From the NCBI GenBank assembly GCA_947472795.1, contig CANJBL010000002.1, forward strand, positions 243,271 to 307,270: a stretch of 64,000 bases of DNA, in the 5' to 3' direction. The position numbers and the translations under genes were made by a program. This document shows positions 42,238 to 52,029 of the stretch, in pieces (position 1 is the stretch's first letter; each line of letters begins with the position of its first letter). The stretch comes from Fidelibacterota bacterium. GTDB lineage: Bacteria; Pseudomonadota; Alphaproteobacteria; Rhodospirillales; Rhodospirillaceae. The notes below the pieces were generated by a model. The model was not told the DNA's origin. It did no database searches and saw only the letters and a program-made list of their open reading frames with translations.

Positions 42238-43026
42238 TTATATAAGAAGTCGCGTTGCCACAAGCAGGAGGGTTGCGGCCAGGATATAGCGCAGGATCGT
42301 GTCCGGGACACGGCCCGCTATATAACTGCCGATAAGGATGCCTGGAATGGAACCGACCAAGAGCGACCCCAGCAGTAACCAGTCCACAGATCCCAGTAGC
42401 CAGTGTCCTAACCCCGCCAGTAGCGTCAAGGGTACGGCGTGGGCAATGTCCGAGCCGACAATACGCGAAATGGGGAGGCGCGGATAAAGGGCAATGAGCG
42501 CCGTCACGCCCAGGGCGCCCGCGCCCACCGATGTAACCGACACCAGAACGCCCAGGATCACGCCCACGCAGATCGTCAATATCTTGGTTCGCCGCTCGCT
42601 GAGAACACCCACCCGGTCGGCATAAAGACCCAAAAGCTTGCGGTGGAAAATCAACACCAACGCCGTAAGGAACAAGGCACAGCCCAGAAACACGGTAATG
42701 ACGTTATGGGCACTGGAGCCTTTGACGTCATAATGGCTCAAGACAAGAATCGTCAGCGCCGTCGCCGGCACGCTGCCCATCGCCAAGCGAGCGACCACAC
42801 GCCAGTCGATAGTTTTGGCGTAACCATGGAAGAATGTGCCGCCCGTTTTTGTGGCCGCGGCGTAAAGCAGATCCGTACCCACCGCCGTAGCAGGGTGGAT
42901 GCCGAACAGCAGAATCAGCAACGGCGTCATCAGCGATCCACCGCCAACGCCGGTCATGCCTACCAGCACGCCGACGGCGAGACCCGACAACGAATACAAA
43001 GGATTGATCTGAGAAATGAAATCCAT
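42238..43026 (-). CDS. TSUP (TauE/SafE) family permease
   Basis: The 262-residue protein has eight predicted transmembrane helices and the two TSUP repeats, starting GVLVGMTGVGGGSLMTPLL and SVTSVGAGALGVTALI (the paired Gly-rich motifs). TSUP proteins carry sulfite, thiosulfate, sulfoacetate or related anions. The Rrf2 regulator gene ends 20 bases upstream on the same strand, so they form an operon, pointing to sulfur-compound regulation. Confidence 0.9.
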   Translation of the reverse strand: MDFISQINPLYSLSGLAVGVLVGMTGVGGGSLMTPLLILLFGIHPATAVGTDLLYAAATKTGGTFFHGYAKTIDWRVVARLAMGSVPATALTILVLSHYDVKGSSAHNVITVFLGCALFLTALVLIFHRKLLGLYADRVGVLSERRTKILTICVGVILGVLVSVTSVGAGALGVTALIALYPRLPISRIVGSDIAHAVPLTLLAGLGHWLLGSVDWLLLGSLLVGSIPGILIGSYIAGRVPDTILRYILAATLLLVATRLLI

Positions 43027-43046
43027 AGCGAGGAACCGGCTGGCTC

Positions 43047-43472
43047 TTAAAACTGCTGCTTGGCTCTGAATGCGTCGGCGAGCGTTGCTTTGTCAAGGAT
43101 TGCGGAAGAGGAATCCCGCACGCTACGCATGATGCGGCGGATGCCGCAGGTCTTCTCATCTTCGCAATCGTCACATTTCCGATATGCGGTAAGGCTCGCG
43201 CAGGGCAGAGGCGCCAAGGGACCATCGGTGATGCGGATGATTTCGCCAAATGTGATCTTGTTGGCCGGGCGCGCGAGGCTATAGCCGCCATTCTTGCCGC
43301 GCTTGGCGTGCAACAAACCGCGCTTTTTCAAGTCGAGCAGGATCAATTCGAGAAACTTGCGCGGGATTTTACGCTGCTTGGCGATATCGGCCACGAGCAC
43401 CAGGTCGCCGGGCTTGCTGGCGGCGAGCATGGTCATGGCGCGGAGCGCATATTTGGAGCGTTGCGTAAGCAT
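43047..43472 (-). CDS. Rrf2 family regulator with cysteine cluster
   Basis: The 141-residue protein has the Rrf2 winged helix (RSKYALRAMTMLA; RKFLELILLDLKKRGLLHAKRG; GGYSLARPA) and four Cys after residue 80: LPCAS, then KCDDC and KTCGI. The Cys set suggests Fe-S or thiol sensing, as in IscR and CymR-like sulfur regulators. It is upstream of and co-transcribed with the TSUP permease gene, divergent from nothing; the TonB receptor operon lies next to it on the same strand. Confidence 0.88.
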   Translation of the reverse strand: MLTQRSKYALRAMTMLAASKPGDLVLVADIAKQRKIPRKFLELILLDLKKRGLLHAKRGKNGGYSLARPANKITFGEIIRITDGPLAPLPCASLTAYRKCDDCEDEKTCGIRRIMRSVRDSSSAILDKATLADAFRAKQQF

Positions 43473-43635
43473 GGAGGATCAACTGAATTGCCTATTAAGT
43501 CGCTCGACAATAGCCTCTCATTGCCCCGCCGCACAAGGTCGTCGCAAACCACTGTTTTCCGTAGATTTTTAGGCAAAGTCGCTGGTTCCTCATTCTCCGG
43601 TTGGGAACGCCCTGGCGGCCTGCCTGCGGTGGAGC

Positions 43636-43664
43636 GCCCGGCACCATGTTGAACGATGCCGGGC
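43636..43664 (-). terminator. Stem-loop after the TonB receptor gene
   Basis: Arms GCCCGGCA and TGCCGGGC form an 8-bp stem with a 13-base loop, 17 bases past the receptor stop; no T-run follows on the minus strand, so termination is only possible. Confidence 0.35.
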
Positions 43665-43680
43665 TCCCCCAAAACCTAAC

Positions 43681-46062
43681 CTAAAAGTGCGCACGGACCG
43701 TGAGGCCGAAGGTACGTGGATCGCCCGGCTGGCCCACGATCAAGCCCGTACCACCGGAAGCGGCTGCCAGCTGTTCGTAGTAGTTCTGGTTGGCAAGGTT
43801 GCGAACCCAGAGGATTGCATCCCAACCGTCCTTGGCGCGGAAGCCGACGCGGGCATTGGCGATTCCATAGCCGGGGACGTTCATGTAGGCGGAATACGTG
43901 GCGCTCGATGAGAACTTGGTACGAGCGCTGAAATCCAATGCGCCAAACACATCGCCGTCACGACCGAAGAGTTTCGCAGGCGTGACATACTCGCCGCTGA
44001 TGGAGCCCGACCACTTTGAGATGCCGGGCAGCACCGTACCCGAGGCATCCACTGCCGAGGGCCCCCCCGTCAGCTCGATCGGTGGCGGAGCGTCAACGAA
44101 GGAGACATACTTTCCATCAGTGTATGACAGGGAGAAGTTGAGGCTGAAGTGTTCGTTGAATTGCGCCGAGCTTTCGAATTCGGCACCGCGCACACGCACT
44201 TTTTGCGCATTGGCCAGGTAACCACGCAGAACCCCAACGGCGGAATTGGTCACCTGAGCTTGAAAATTGCCAATGGTGGTTTGATAAAGTGCCAAGTTCG
44301 CAGTTACGCCTGTGAACGGTCTGGTCTTCAAGCCGATCTCGAAATGATCGACGTTTTCCGGCTTAACCGTCGCGGCGCTGAGCGCAGGATTGCCGGCCGC
44401 ATCCGCCGGGACACCAGCCGTATTCAAGCCCACCGATTTATAGCTTTTTGCATACGTGCCGTAGGCATTGATATCGGACGTGAAAGCGTACGAGATCGTT
44501 CCTTGTTCCGAGACGTTGGTGTCTTTGACGTTGGCGGAATATTTCTGCGGCGCCAGAATGGAGCGCTGCAAAGCAACGAGGGCAGCATTGGTCGTCTGCA
44601 GACCGCCGTAGATCTGGTTGTCATAGTCCACAGACTTCCTGTCATAATTCACGCGCACGCCGGGCATCACGCGGAGCTTGTCGGTGATTTTCCATTCGAC
44701 CTGCCCAAAAACCGCGGCGCTATCGGAGCCGGAATCGACGTAAGTATTTTGGCCGTAACCCGTGAGAAGTCCCGGTGTATTGGCGTTAGCGCTCGGAGCA
44801 AGCAGGAAGCGCGCGGCAGCCGAGCCCTGCTCCTGTTTCTGAACCGGATCCGACGAAATCTTTTGACGGAACAGAAAGCCGCCAACAACGAAGTTTAAGC
44901 TGTCTGAGATATCGCCAGAATACCGCAGCTCTTGTGAATACTGCTTCTGCTTGGACGTGCCCGCCGAAATGGTGGTAATGGGCAAGCCGATGAAGTCGCG
45001 ATCATTGGAAGGATCCCAGGTCCAGAAGCGCCATGCGGAGATCGACGTCAGCGTTCCGGCGCCTAACTTCCAATCTACGGTCAAGGAAGCCCCGCCCATG
45101 TCTTGATTCGACCGCCATGGCGTGTCCGTGTCGGTGATGCGGTTGAAGGCATTTGTGCTCGGTAATACGTATCCCAAATCCGCAATGATATTGTTGAATT
45201 GACGATTGGCCGCACGCAGCGTGGGCGCGATGCGGGTGGGCATCTGGGCGTAACCCTCGGCCCGCTGTTTGGTAAAATCACCAGCCACGACGACGGCAAG
45301 GCCGTCGGCGGCTTCAAACAGCACCTGGCCACGAAAGCCAAGGTTATTGAGATCGTTCACATCGTCCTGTGTCTTTACGTTGTAAACCACACCATCACGC
45401 TGCGTGCCGGAGAAAGACAATCGGGCGGCAATCTTCTCGGACAAGGGGCCTGTTACCGAGGCCTTCGCTTGCAGGAAACCGTAGTTGCCGTACGACAGTT
45501 CGACATCGGTTTCGGGGGAAAACTGCGGCTTTTTGGTCGTGATGTTGACTGCGCCGGCGGTCGTGTTTTTTCCGTAGAGCGTGCCTTGCGGTCCACGCAG
45601 CACTTCGATCTGCTGCACGTCGATGAAATCAAGCGCCGCCGCTGCCGGACGCGCATAATAAACGCCGTCGATATACAGACCAACGCCGGGCTCGAGACCA
45701 TCGTTCGTGAGCCCGAACGGCGCGCCAAGGCCACGGATATTAAGCGCGGAATTGCGGGGGTTGGAGGAATAGAACTGTACTGAAGGGATGAGTTCCTTCA
45801 ACCGATTGACGTTAAAAGCACCCGAATCCGCGACGGTGGAGGCACTGAGAACCGTGAGCGGAATTGGCACAGCCTGAGCGTCTTCTTCACGGCGGCGCGC
45901 GGTAACCACGACTTCCTCGACTGTAGGCGCCGGGGCTGATGCAGCCGCGGCAGCAAGCTGTATCTCGCCGCCGGTGTCGCCAGCGAAGGAGGAAGATGCC
46001 AAGGCAATGCTCGCCGCGCCGGAAAGCAGGGCTGCAGCATAGACTTTACGAAACGTACTCAT
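43681..46062 (-). CDS. TonB-dependent outer-membrane receptor
   Basis: The 793-residue protein has a signal peptide ending SSFAG, a Pro/Ala-rich linker, a TonB box-like EEVVVTARRREED, a plug domain (VPIPLTVLSAS; NIRGLG; VDGVYYARPAAAALDFIDVQQIEVLRGPQGTLYGKNTTAG) and a 22-strand barrel with a C-terminal Phe (LTVRAHF). It imports a scarce nutrient using TonB energy. The ligand is unknown. It lies directly downstream of a 61-residue protein gene and upstream of the Rrf2/TSUP sulfur-type pair, hinting at a sulfur-containing ligand. Confidence 0.94.
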   Translation of the reverse strand: MSTFRKVYAAALLSGAASIALASSSFAGDTGGEIQLAAAAASAPAPTVEEVVVTARRREEDAQAVPIPLTVLSASTVADSGAFNVNRLKELIPSVQFYSSNPRNSALNIRGLGAPFGLTNDGLEPGVGLYIDGVYYARPAAAALDFIDVQQIEVLRGPQGTLYGKNTTAGAVNITTKKPQFSPETDVELSYGNYGFLQAKASVTGPLSEKIAARLSFSGTQRDGVVYNVKTQDDVNDLNNLGFRGQVLFEAADGLAVVVAGDFTKQRAEGYAQMPTRIAPTLRAANRQFNNIIADLGYVLPSTNAFNRITDTDTPWRSNQDMGGASLTVDWKLGAGTLTSISAWRFWTWDPSNDRDFIGLPITTISAGTSKQKQYSQELRYSGDISDSLNFVVGGFLFRQKISSDPVQKQEQGSAAARFLLAPSANANTPGLLTGYGQNTYVDSGSDSAAVFGQVEWKITDKLRVMPGVRVNYDRKSVDYDNQIYGGLQTTNAALVALQRSILAPQKYSANVKDTNVSEQGTISYAFTSDINAYGTYAKSYKSVGLNTAGVPADAAGNPALSAATVKPENVDHFEIGLKTRPFTGVTANLALYQTTIGNFQAQVTNSAVGVLRGYLANAQKVRVRGAEFESSAQFNEHFSLNFSLSYTDGKYVSFVDAPPPIELTGGPSAVDASGTVLPGISKWSGSISGEYVTPAKLFGRDGDVFGALDFSARTKFSSSATYSAYMNVPGYGIANARVGFRAKDGWDAILWVRNLANQNYYEQLAAASGGTGLIVGQPGDPRTFGLTVRAHF

Positions 46063-46105
46063 ATGAACACCTGTATGCGGATGAATGTCTTGAGAAGTAT
46101 CTTGA

Positions 46106-46291
46106 TTATCTGCCGGTCATTTCGATCCCGGTGTTACACGACATTGCACGACACATGCTGCTGACTCCGCCCGCAGACGCAGAAACGTGACTCGCGCCGA
46201 GCACGATGAACGCCACCATCACGAAGGCGCACAGAGCGGCAACTTCGGCGGCAAAATCTCCAGTCAGGAAGCGAGAGCGCAAGCGAGACAT
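46106..46291 (-). CDS. 61-residue single-pass protein upstream of the TonB receptor
   Basis: A well-placed AAAGGAA box precedes the ATG at 46291. The protein has a basic N-terminus (MSRLRSRFLTGDF), one membrane helix (ALCAFVMVAFIVLGASHV) and a short tail with two Cys (SSMCRAMSCNTG). It ends 43 bases before the TonB receptor start on the same strand, so they are likely co-transcribed. I recognise no family; it could be a small accessory protein or a leader-type ORF. Confidence 0.5.
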   Translation of the reverse strand: MSRLRSRFLTGDFAAEVAALCAFVMVAFIVLGASHVSASAGGVSSMCRAMSCNTGIEMTGR

Positions 46292-46744
46292 GAACTTTCC
46301 TTTATTCCTTTTGTTCCTTTGACCGGACCGGATACACGACGCGATTCGGCAAGGAGCAGGATCATAGGAAGCTCACGGCCCGGGGATACAACTAATTCCC
46401 CATCGTTTTAGTAGATTTAAAGGTTGGGGGAGATTTTTCTCCCATTTTCGCCATGGGAAGTTTGCTCTTCTCCTTGGGCTGGAAAATCGCTGGGGCAGAG
46501 CCCTTGGAACACCGCATTCCCCGGCCCCGGGAAACGCGCGCGCTTTCTCAATAATTCATTGAGAAATAAGAGAATTATTTGCCGACGTTGGAAATTAAAT
46601 AGCTGTTACCCCTTTGGAAGCAGCGCACACCCGGGGTAACATCGCCACCGAGCCCACCCATAATGCTGATTGCAGGGGAACTGGTGCGTCGCCCGGGGCT
46701 TTGCGGTGATGCGCCTCTATCGGCACACGAAAGGTCACATACCT
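46292..46744. other. 453-base gap between receptor operon and htrA
   Basis: No convincing gene. Contains the divergent upstream regions of both neighbours, and a hairpin of GGGGAGA / TCTCCC around 46427-46442 without a convincing T-run. Confidence 0.5.
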
Positions 46745-48127
46745 ATGAGCGTACGCATGTCTCGCCTCCTGTCCGCGGTGGCGACAGCTTTTGTCTTCTC
46801 GTTTTCCGCACCGGTTTTCCAAAGCGCCCAAGCGGCTGATATTGCCGTTCCCATGCGCGACGGTATTCCGACACTAGCGCCGCTGGTCGATCGCGTTGTG
46901 CCCGCCGTCGTGAGCGTTGCGGTGAAGTCCAAGATCGACATGGAAGACAATCCACTCTTCAAGGACCCAAAATTCCGGCGCTTCTTCGACCTGCCGGACA
47001 AGCTGCCGCCGCAGGAGAAGTCGGCTGTAGGCTCCGGCGTCATTATCGATGCGAAGAAAGGCATGATCCTCACTAACCACCACGTCATTGATGATGCCAC
47101 TGAGGTGCTGATCACGCTGAACGACAAGCGCACATATACGGCCAAGGTTATCGGCAGCGATAAAGATACCGACGTGGCGCTGCTGCAAATCGACGCGCCA
47201 AACCTCACCGCTCTGACCATGGGCGATACAACTGCCATGCGCGTGGGCGACTATGTGGTGGCCGTGGGCAATCCCTTTGGTCTCGGCCAGACTGTGACCT
47301 CGGGCATTGTCTCAGCGCTTGGCCGCTCGATGGGTAATTCTATTGAAGGCTATGAAGACTTCATCCAGACCGATGCTTCGATCAATCCCGGCAACTCGGG
47401 CGGCGCGCTTGTAAACCTCAAGGGCGAGTTGATCGGTATCAACACGGCGATTATCGGCCCTGCCGGCGGCAACGTCGGCGTCGGCTTCGCCGTTCCGACA
47501 ACCATGATCAGACCCGTCATGACTCAGCTTGTTGCTTACGGCGAAGTGCGCCGTGGTCAGATCGGTGTGCAGATTCAAGATATGACCCCCGAACTCGCCA
47601 AGAACCTTGGTATCGACCGCACCGAAGGCGCACTCATCGGCAGCGTGGTCAAAGGCTCGCCCGCAGAAGTGGCCGGCCTCAAGGCCGGCGACATTGCCAT
47701 CGAAATGGATGGCAAGCCGCTGCATGGCATGTCGGACCTGCGCAACCGTATCGGCATGATGACACTCGGCACCGCCGTGAATGTCACCGTTCTGCGCAGC
47801 GGTGCAAAGAGAGACTTTAAGATCACGATCGGCAAGCCGGCTAAAGAGCAAACGATTGCAAAGGCCGACGATCGTCCGGCACTGCAGGGGGCTACCTTCG
47901 GCAACCCGGACCCCAGCGACAGGGTCAAAGGCGTGCGCGTCACCAATGTCGACCGCAACAGCCCGGCCTACCAATCCAACCTACGGACCGGCGACATCAT
48001 TATCTCGGTGAACCGCAAAGACGTGGCCAATATCGATGAGTTCACGGAAGCCATGAAAAGCTCCGAACGTCAGACGGCGCTGTTTATCAAGCGCGGCGGC
48101 GAAGACATCCTGGTGATTGTCCAGTAA
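46745..48127 (+). CDS. HtrA/DegP-type periplasmic serine protease
   Basis: The 460-residue protein has a signal peptide ending SAQAAD, a trypsin-like domain with H113 in TNHHVI, Asp in KDTDVALLQI and Ser in NPGNSGGAL, and two PDZ domains (RGQIGVQIQDM and LKAGDIAIEMDG; NSPAYQSNLRTGDIIISVN). It degrades or refolds damaged envelope proteins. The start at 46745 is chosen because it yields the signal peptide; AAAGG lies 12 bases upstream. A strong terminator follows. Stress control is likely but I find no EcfG box here. Confidence 0.95.
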   Translation: MSVRMSRLLSAVATAFVFSFSAPVFQSAQAADIAVPMRDGIPTLAPLVDRVVPAVVSVAVKSKIDMEDNPLFKDPKFRRFFDLPDKLPPQEKSAVGSGVIIDAKKGMILTNHHVIDDATEVLITLNDKRTYTAKVIGSDKDTDVALLQIDAPNLTALTMGDTTAMRVGDYVVAVGNPFGLGQTVTSGIVSALGRSMGNSIEGYEDFIQTDASINPGNSGGALVNLKGELIGINTAIIGPAGGNVGVGFAVPTTMIRPVMTQLVAYGEVRRGQIGVQIQDMTPELAKNLGIDRTEGALIGSVVKGSPAEVAGLKAGDIAIEMDGKPLHGMSDLRNRIGMMTLGTAVNVTVLRSGAKRDFKITIGKPAKEQTIAKADDRPALQGATFGNPDPSDRVKGVRVTNVDRNSPAYQSNLRTGDIIISVNRKDVANIDEFTEAMKSSERQTALFIKRGGEDILVIVQ

Positions 48128-48150
48128 GCCCACCCGCACAACGTAAAGCC

Positions 48151-48194
48151 GAAGACGGCGCCGCTTCTTAAGGAACGGCGCCGTCTTCTTTTGC
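48151..48194 (+). terminator. Intrinsic terminator of htrA
   Basis: GAAGACGGCGCCG and CGGCGCCGTCTTC form a 13-bp perfect stem with a 12-base loop, followed by TTTTG, 24 bases past the htrA stop. Confidence 0.9.
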
Positions 48195-48279
48195 CTTTTG
48201 CGCTTGCCCTTTTGATCCTGGGAGAACGGCGCAAGATAGGGGATACTGCGGCGGGGCAAGATTGAGGGGTTTAAACGAC

Positions 48280-50424
48280 ATGAGATACCGATCCGCCGCG
48301 CGAGCTTTCCAGCGCGCGCTGCTGAACCTCAAGATTTTCGCTCTTCCCGCGTTTATCGCCTCATTCGCCATTTCTCTGCTCATCCTCGCCAAGCCCGCCG
48401 CCGCGGACGTAGAGCGCGTGGAGATCCTTGAGCGCAGCCTGGTGGCCGACGGCAAAGCCTTCGGCAATGTCGGCGCGTACGAACGCATCCGCGGGCGTCT
48501 CTATTTCGCCGTGGAGGCCGCAGCTGCCGAGAACCAAGTCCTGGTCGATATCCGCCTCGCCCCACGCGATGCCCAGGGACGCGTCACCTTTGCCGCCGAT
48601 TTTGTGCTTCTGAAACCTTTAAACGCTACGCGCGGCAACGGACGTCTGCTGTACGACGTGGTGAACCAGGGCGATCTCACTGCCCTTGCTTCCTTTAACG
48701 ACGCGAACCCCAGCAATGCCCCCACAAGCGCGGCCGAAGCCGGCAATGGCTTCCTCATGGAACAGGGCTATGCGCTTTTGGCCTCCGGCTGGAGTTGGGA
48801 TGTAGCGCCCGGCGGTGGACGATTGCGCGCCGATCTGCCCATCGCCATGGAAGGCGGCAAGCCGATCTATGGCCGTACGGATGGTGAAGTCACCGTTCTG
48901 CGGACCACACCCACCGCTCGTCATGTGGCGTCTGGTGCAATCGGGTACGAGCCCGCCAGCTCCGATGATGCCGGCGATGTGTTAACCGTGCGAGAGTCCG
49001 CTTTCGGTCCACGCACGCCCATTGCCCGCAACCGTTGGCACTTTGGATACGAGGCCGCCGGCAGCACCATGTACGATCCGGCACTGATCACACTGGATGG
49101 TGGCTTCAAGCCCGGTGCGATATACGCCCTGACCTACACCGTGCGCGGCCCGCGCGTGGCCGGGCTCGGCCTTGCCGGAATCCGCGACGCCCTTATGTTC
49201 TTCCGTGGCGAGAAAGCCGACAAATTCGGCACACCCAATCCGTTGATCGCGGGCGGCGGCGATCTTCCGAAGGCAGTGCTCGCCTTCGGTAACGAACAAG
49301 GCGCACGGTTATTACAGACGATGATCTATCATGGCCTTACCGCCGATGGCCGCGGCCGCATGGCCTTTGATGGCGTTTTCATGCAAAACGGTGGGGCGGG
49401 ACGGGGCGGCTTCAACATCCGCTTCGCGCAAGCGGGCCGGCGGATGAGCCCAGACGTGGATCTCGACTTCCCCACCGATGTGTTCCCGTTTGCCACCGCC
49501 CTCCAGACCGATACCGTGACCAATGAAGCGTCGAGCGTCATCGACCGAGCTTCGACAACCAACACGGTCCCAAAACTTTTTTATGTGAACAGCGCGATGG
49601 ACTATTGGACGCGGAGCGCCTCGCTTCTTCACACCGCCGTTAACGGCACTGTCGATGTGACGCCCGATCGACGCGCACGTCTTTATGCTGTCGCCGGAGC
49701 CGCACATACCATCGCGCGCGCTGGCGAGCGTGACACCCTCGCCCACTGCCGTGATCCGCTCGACTATCGCCCACTTCTGCGTTCGCTCTTGCTGCATCTC
49801 GACGGCTGGGTGACGTTAAAAAAAGAACCGCCGGAATCGGCTGTGCCCACTATTGCCGACGGCACTTTGGTGAAACTCAGCCAATACAGCGAGAAATTCC
49901 CCAAAGTGCCGGGGCTGCGTAGCCCCATCCGCATGCTTGAGTCACCGCGCCTTGATTTTGGCCCGCGCTTCACCAATGACGGCGTCGCCGACGTCATGCC
50001 GCCCAAGGTGGGGAAAACGTTCACCGTATTGGTGCCTGCCACGGACGATGACGGCCTCGACAAGGGCAGCATCCGCTTGCCGGAAGTATCCGTACCATTG
50101 GGCACATATACCGGCTGGAACTTGCTCAACGCCGCCACCGGGGCACCGGAGCGGCTTGCCCGCGATGACGGCAGCTTCCTGCCTTTCGAACCCGACGAGG
50201 ACGAACGCGTAAGCGCGGGCGACCCTCGTCCTTCCATCAAGGCGCGCTATCCAACCCGCGAAGCCTACACCAAAGCCTATGCGGCAGCGGCGTTGACGCT
50301 TGCGGAAAAGGAAATGATCCTTGGCAGCGACATCAACGGCATGATTGAGCGCGCCGGCGCTTTCTATGATCGTACCGCCAAGCGGACATCGGCCGACGAA
50401 AGCTGCGCTTATCTCGGCAAGTAA
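48280..50424 (+). CDS. Alpha/beta-hydrolase-like exported protein (Abhydrolase_10 type)
   Basis: The 714-residue protein starts with a long N-terminal signal/anchor (residues ~15-45, ending KPAAAD), then an early domain RVEILERSLVADGKAFG, the FVLLKPLNATRGNGRLLYDVVNQG stretch and MEQGYALLASGWSWDV. This is the layout of the alpha/beta hydrolase domain family (PF20091). A clean GxSxG nucleophile is not obvious; FGNEQGARLLQ is at the expected elbow position (FGxSQ in relatives, here N replaces S), which is unusual. Start at 48280 follows GAGGGGT. Role unknown. Confidence 0.72.
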   Translation: MRYRSAARAFQRALLNLKIFALPAFIASFAISLLILAKPAAADVERVEILERSLVADGKAFGNVGAYERIRGRLYFAVEAAAAENQVLVDIRLAPRDAQGRVTFAADFVLLKPLNATRGNGRLLYDVVNQGDLTALASFNDANPSNAPTSAAEAGNGFLMEQGYALLASGWSWDVAPGGGRLRADLPIAMEGGKPIYGRTDGEVTVLRTTPTARHVASGAIGYEPASSDDAGDVLTVRESAFGPRTPIARNRWHFGYEAAGSTMYDPALITLDGGFKPGAIYALTYTVRGPRVAGLGLAGIRDALMFFRGEKADKFGTPNPLIAGGGDLPKAVLAFGNEQGARLLQTMIYHGLTADGRGRMAFDGVFMQNGGAGRGGFNIRFAQAGRRMSPDVDLDFPTDVFPFATALQTDTVTNEASSVIDRASTTNTVPKLFYVNSAMDYWTRSASLLHTAVNGTVDVTPDRRARLYAVAGAAHTIARAGERDTLAHCRDPLDYRPLLRSLLLHLDGWVTLKKEPPESAVPTIADGTLVKLSQYSEKFPKVPGLRSPIRMLESPRLDFGPRFTNDGVADVMPPKVGKTFTVLVPATDDDGLDKGSIRLPEVSVPLGTYTGWNLLNAATGAPERLARDDGSFLPFEPDEDERVSAGDPRPSIKARYPTREAYTKAYAAAALTLAEKEMILGSDINGMIERAGAFYDRTAKRTSADESCAYLGK

Positions 50425-50446
50425 CTAGCCGGATGCGGATGCGGCG

Positions 50447-51145
50447 TTACGCCGCATCCACCATCACCACTTCGGAATCTTCCAGCGCTTTGACAATGAT
50501 TTCATTCTCATTTGAAATCGCCGCGCCGTCCCGATGGCCGACATGCACGCCATTGATCTCCACGGCACCAATCGCCGGCACGAGATAACCTCTACGTGCC
50601 GCACCAATCGAGTAGGTCACACTCTCACCGGCTTTGATCGTAGCGCCCAGCACACGCGCATCGGTACGGATGGGCAATGCGTCTGTGTCATCCGAAAAGC
50701 CGCTGGCCAGTGTAACGAACTTGCCCGAGCGATCGCCTTTGGGGAACGGCTTCGCGCCCCAAGACGGCGCACCGCCGTCTTTCGTCGGCAGGATCCAGAT
50801 TTGGAAGAGCGTCGTTGCCTCTTTCTCCAGATTGTATTCCGCGTGACGAATGCCGGTGCCCGCACTCATGACCTGCACATCGCCAGCCTCCGTGCGGCCG
50901 GTATTGCCCAAACTATCCTGGTGTGTGATGGCACCTTTGCGTACATACGTGATGATCTCCATGTTCGCATGCGGATGGGCCGGAAAGCCTGTCTGCGGCG
51001 CGATTTCGTCGTCGTTCCAGACCCGCAGGTTTCCGAAGTGGACACGCGCGGGATCATGGTAATCGGCGAACGAGAAATGATGTTTGGCCTTCAGCCAGCC
51101 GTGATCGGCGCCGCCGAGAGATTTGAAGGGCCTGAGTTCAATCAT
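50447..51145 (-). CDS. Pirin family protein
   Basis: The 232-residue bicupin protein shows the pirin metal site FPAHPHANMEIITYV followed by GAITHQDSLGN and the MSAGTGIRHAEYN motif; the metal-binding His and Glu residues are present. Bacterial pirins can act as quercetin dioxygenases or redox regulators. It lies 44 bases after the SDR gene on the same strand. Both are divergent from a LysR gene that may control them. Confidence 0.93.
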   Translation of the reverse strand: MIELRPFKSLGGADHGWLKAKHHFSFADYHDPARVHFGNLRVWNDDEIAPQTGFPAHPHANMEIITYVRKGAITHQDSLGNTGRTEAGDVQVMSAGTGIRHAEYNLEKEATTLFQIWILPTKDGGAPSWGAKPFPKGDRSGKFVTLASGFSDDTDALPIRTDARVLGATIKAGESVTYSIGAARRGYLVPAIGAVEINGVHVGHRDGAAISNENEIIVKALEDSEVVMVDAA

Positions 51146-51189
51146 GTGTGTTCTCCTTTCGCATCTATGTAAGGTGCAAGGCGGTTAAC

Positions 51190-51954
51190 TCAAGCGCCCG
51201 CGCCACCATCCACTGCCAGCATGCTGCCGGTGACGAACGAAGCATCCGGGCTTGCGAGGAAAACAACCGCGGCAGCGATTTCCTCGGGTTTCCCGTAGCG
51301 GCCCAGCGCGTTGACGCTACGCTGGTAGTCGGAGGAATCGCCGTTCTCGGGGTTCATATCGGTATCGATGGAGCCGATCTGCAGCGCGTTGACGGTGATC
51401 TTCCGCGCGCCCAGGTCGCGGGCCGCAGCTTTGGTGTAGCCGACGATGGCGGCTTTGGTGGCTGAGTAATCCGCCATGCCCGGGAATGTACGCACCGCCA
51501 GGAAGGAACTCATGGAGATGATGCGCCCACCCTCGCCCATGACTTTGGCGGCCGCACGGATGCCGGCGACAACGCCTGTGTAGTTGACGGCAACTTGGCG
51601 ATCGAGCGCGGCAAGATCGGTTTCGCCCCCAACCGGCGCCTGGACAGCCACACCGGCGTTATTCACCAGGATGTCGAGGCGGCCGAATTTCTGAGCCACG
51701 TCATTCACAAGTTTGGTGACCTGCGTTGCATCGGCCTGATCGGCCTTGAACGCCGCGGCGCGCACGCCTTTGGCTTCCAATTCCTTCACGACGGCGTTGG
51801 CTTTGTCGGCGGATGCGGCATAGCTGATAACAACATCCGCGCCTTGCTCGGCTAGGGCCCGCGCAGACGCCGCGCCGATCCCGCGCGAACCGCCTGTGAC
51901 GAGGGCAACCTTGCCGGAGAGGGGTTTATTGGTGGTGCTCGTCTTGGTGCTCAT
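51190..51954 (-). CDS. Short-chain dehydrogenase/reductase
   Basis: The 254-residue classical SDR has TGGSRGIGAASA (NAD(P) binding), NNAGVA, catalytic Ser in ISMSSF, and Tyr/Lys in YSATKAA; the C-terminal SFVTGSMLAVDGGAGA is standard. It oxidises or reduces an alcohol/ketone; substrate unknown. The start at 51954 follows GGAGG. Co-transcribed with pirin, and divergent from the LysR gene, whose probable operator lies 76 bases upstream. Confidence 0.93.
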   Translation of the reverse strand: MSTKTSTTNKPLSGKVALVTGGSRGIGAASARALAEQGADVVISYAASADKANAVVKELEAKGVRAAAFKADQADATQVTKLVNDVAQKFGRLDILVNNAGVAVQAPVGGETDLAALDRQVAVNYTGVVAGIRAAAKVMGEGGRIISMSSFLAVRTFPGMADYSATKAAIVGYTKAAARDLGARKITVNALQIGSIDTDMNPENGDSSDYQRSVNALGRYGKPEEIAAAVVFLASPDASFVTGSMLAVDGGAGA

Positions 51955-52029
51955 GGAAGCCTCCGGAAGTGGGTTTGTTTGACTCGCCCTTGATAGGCCC
52001 GCCACGATGGTTCATAAATAGAAACTATC

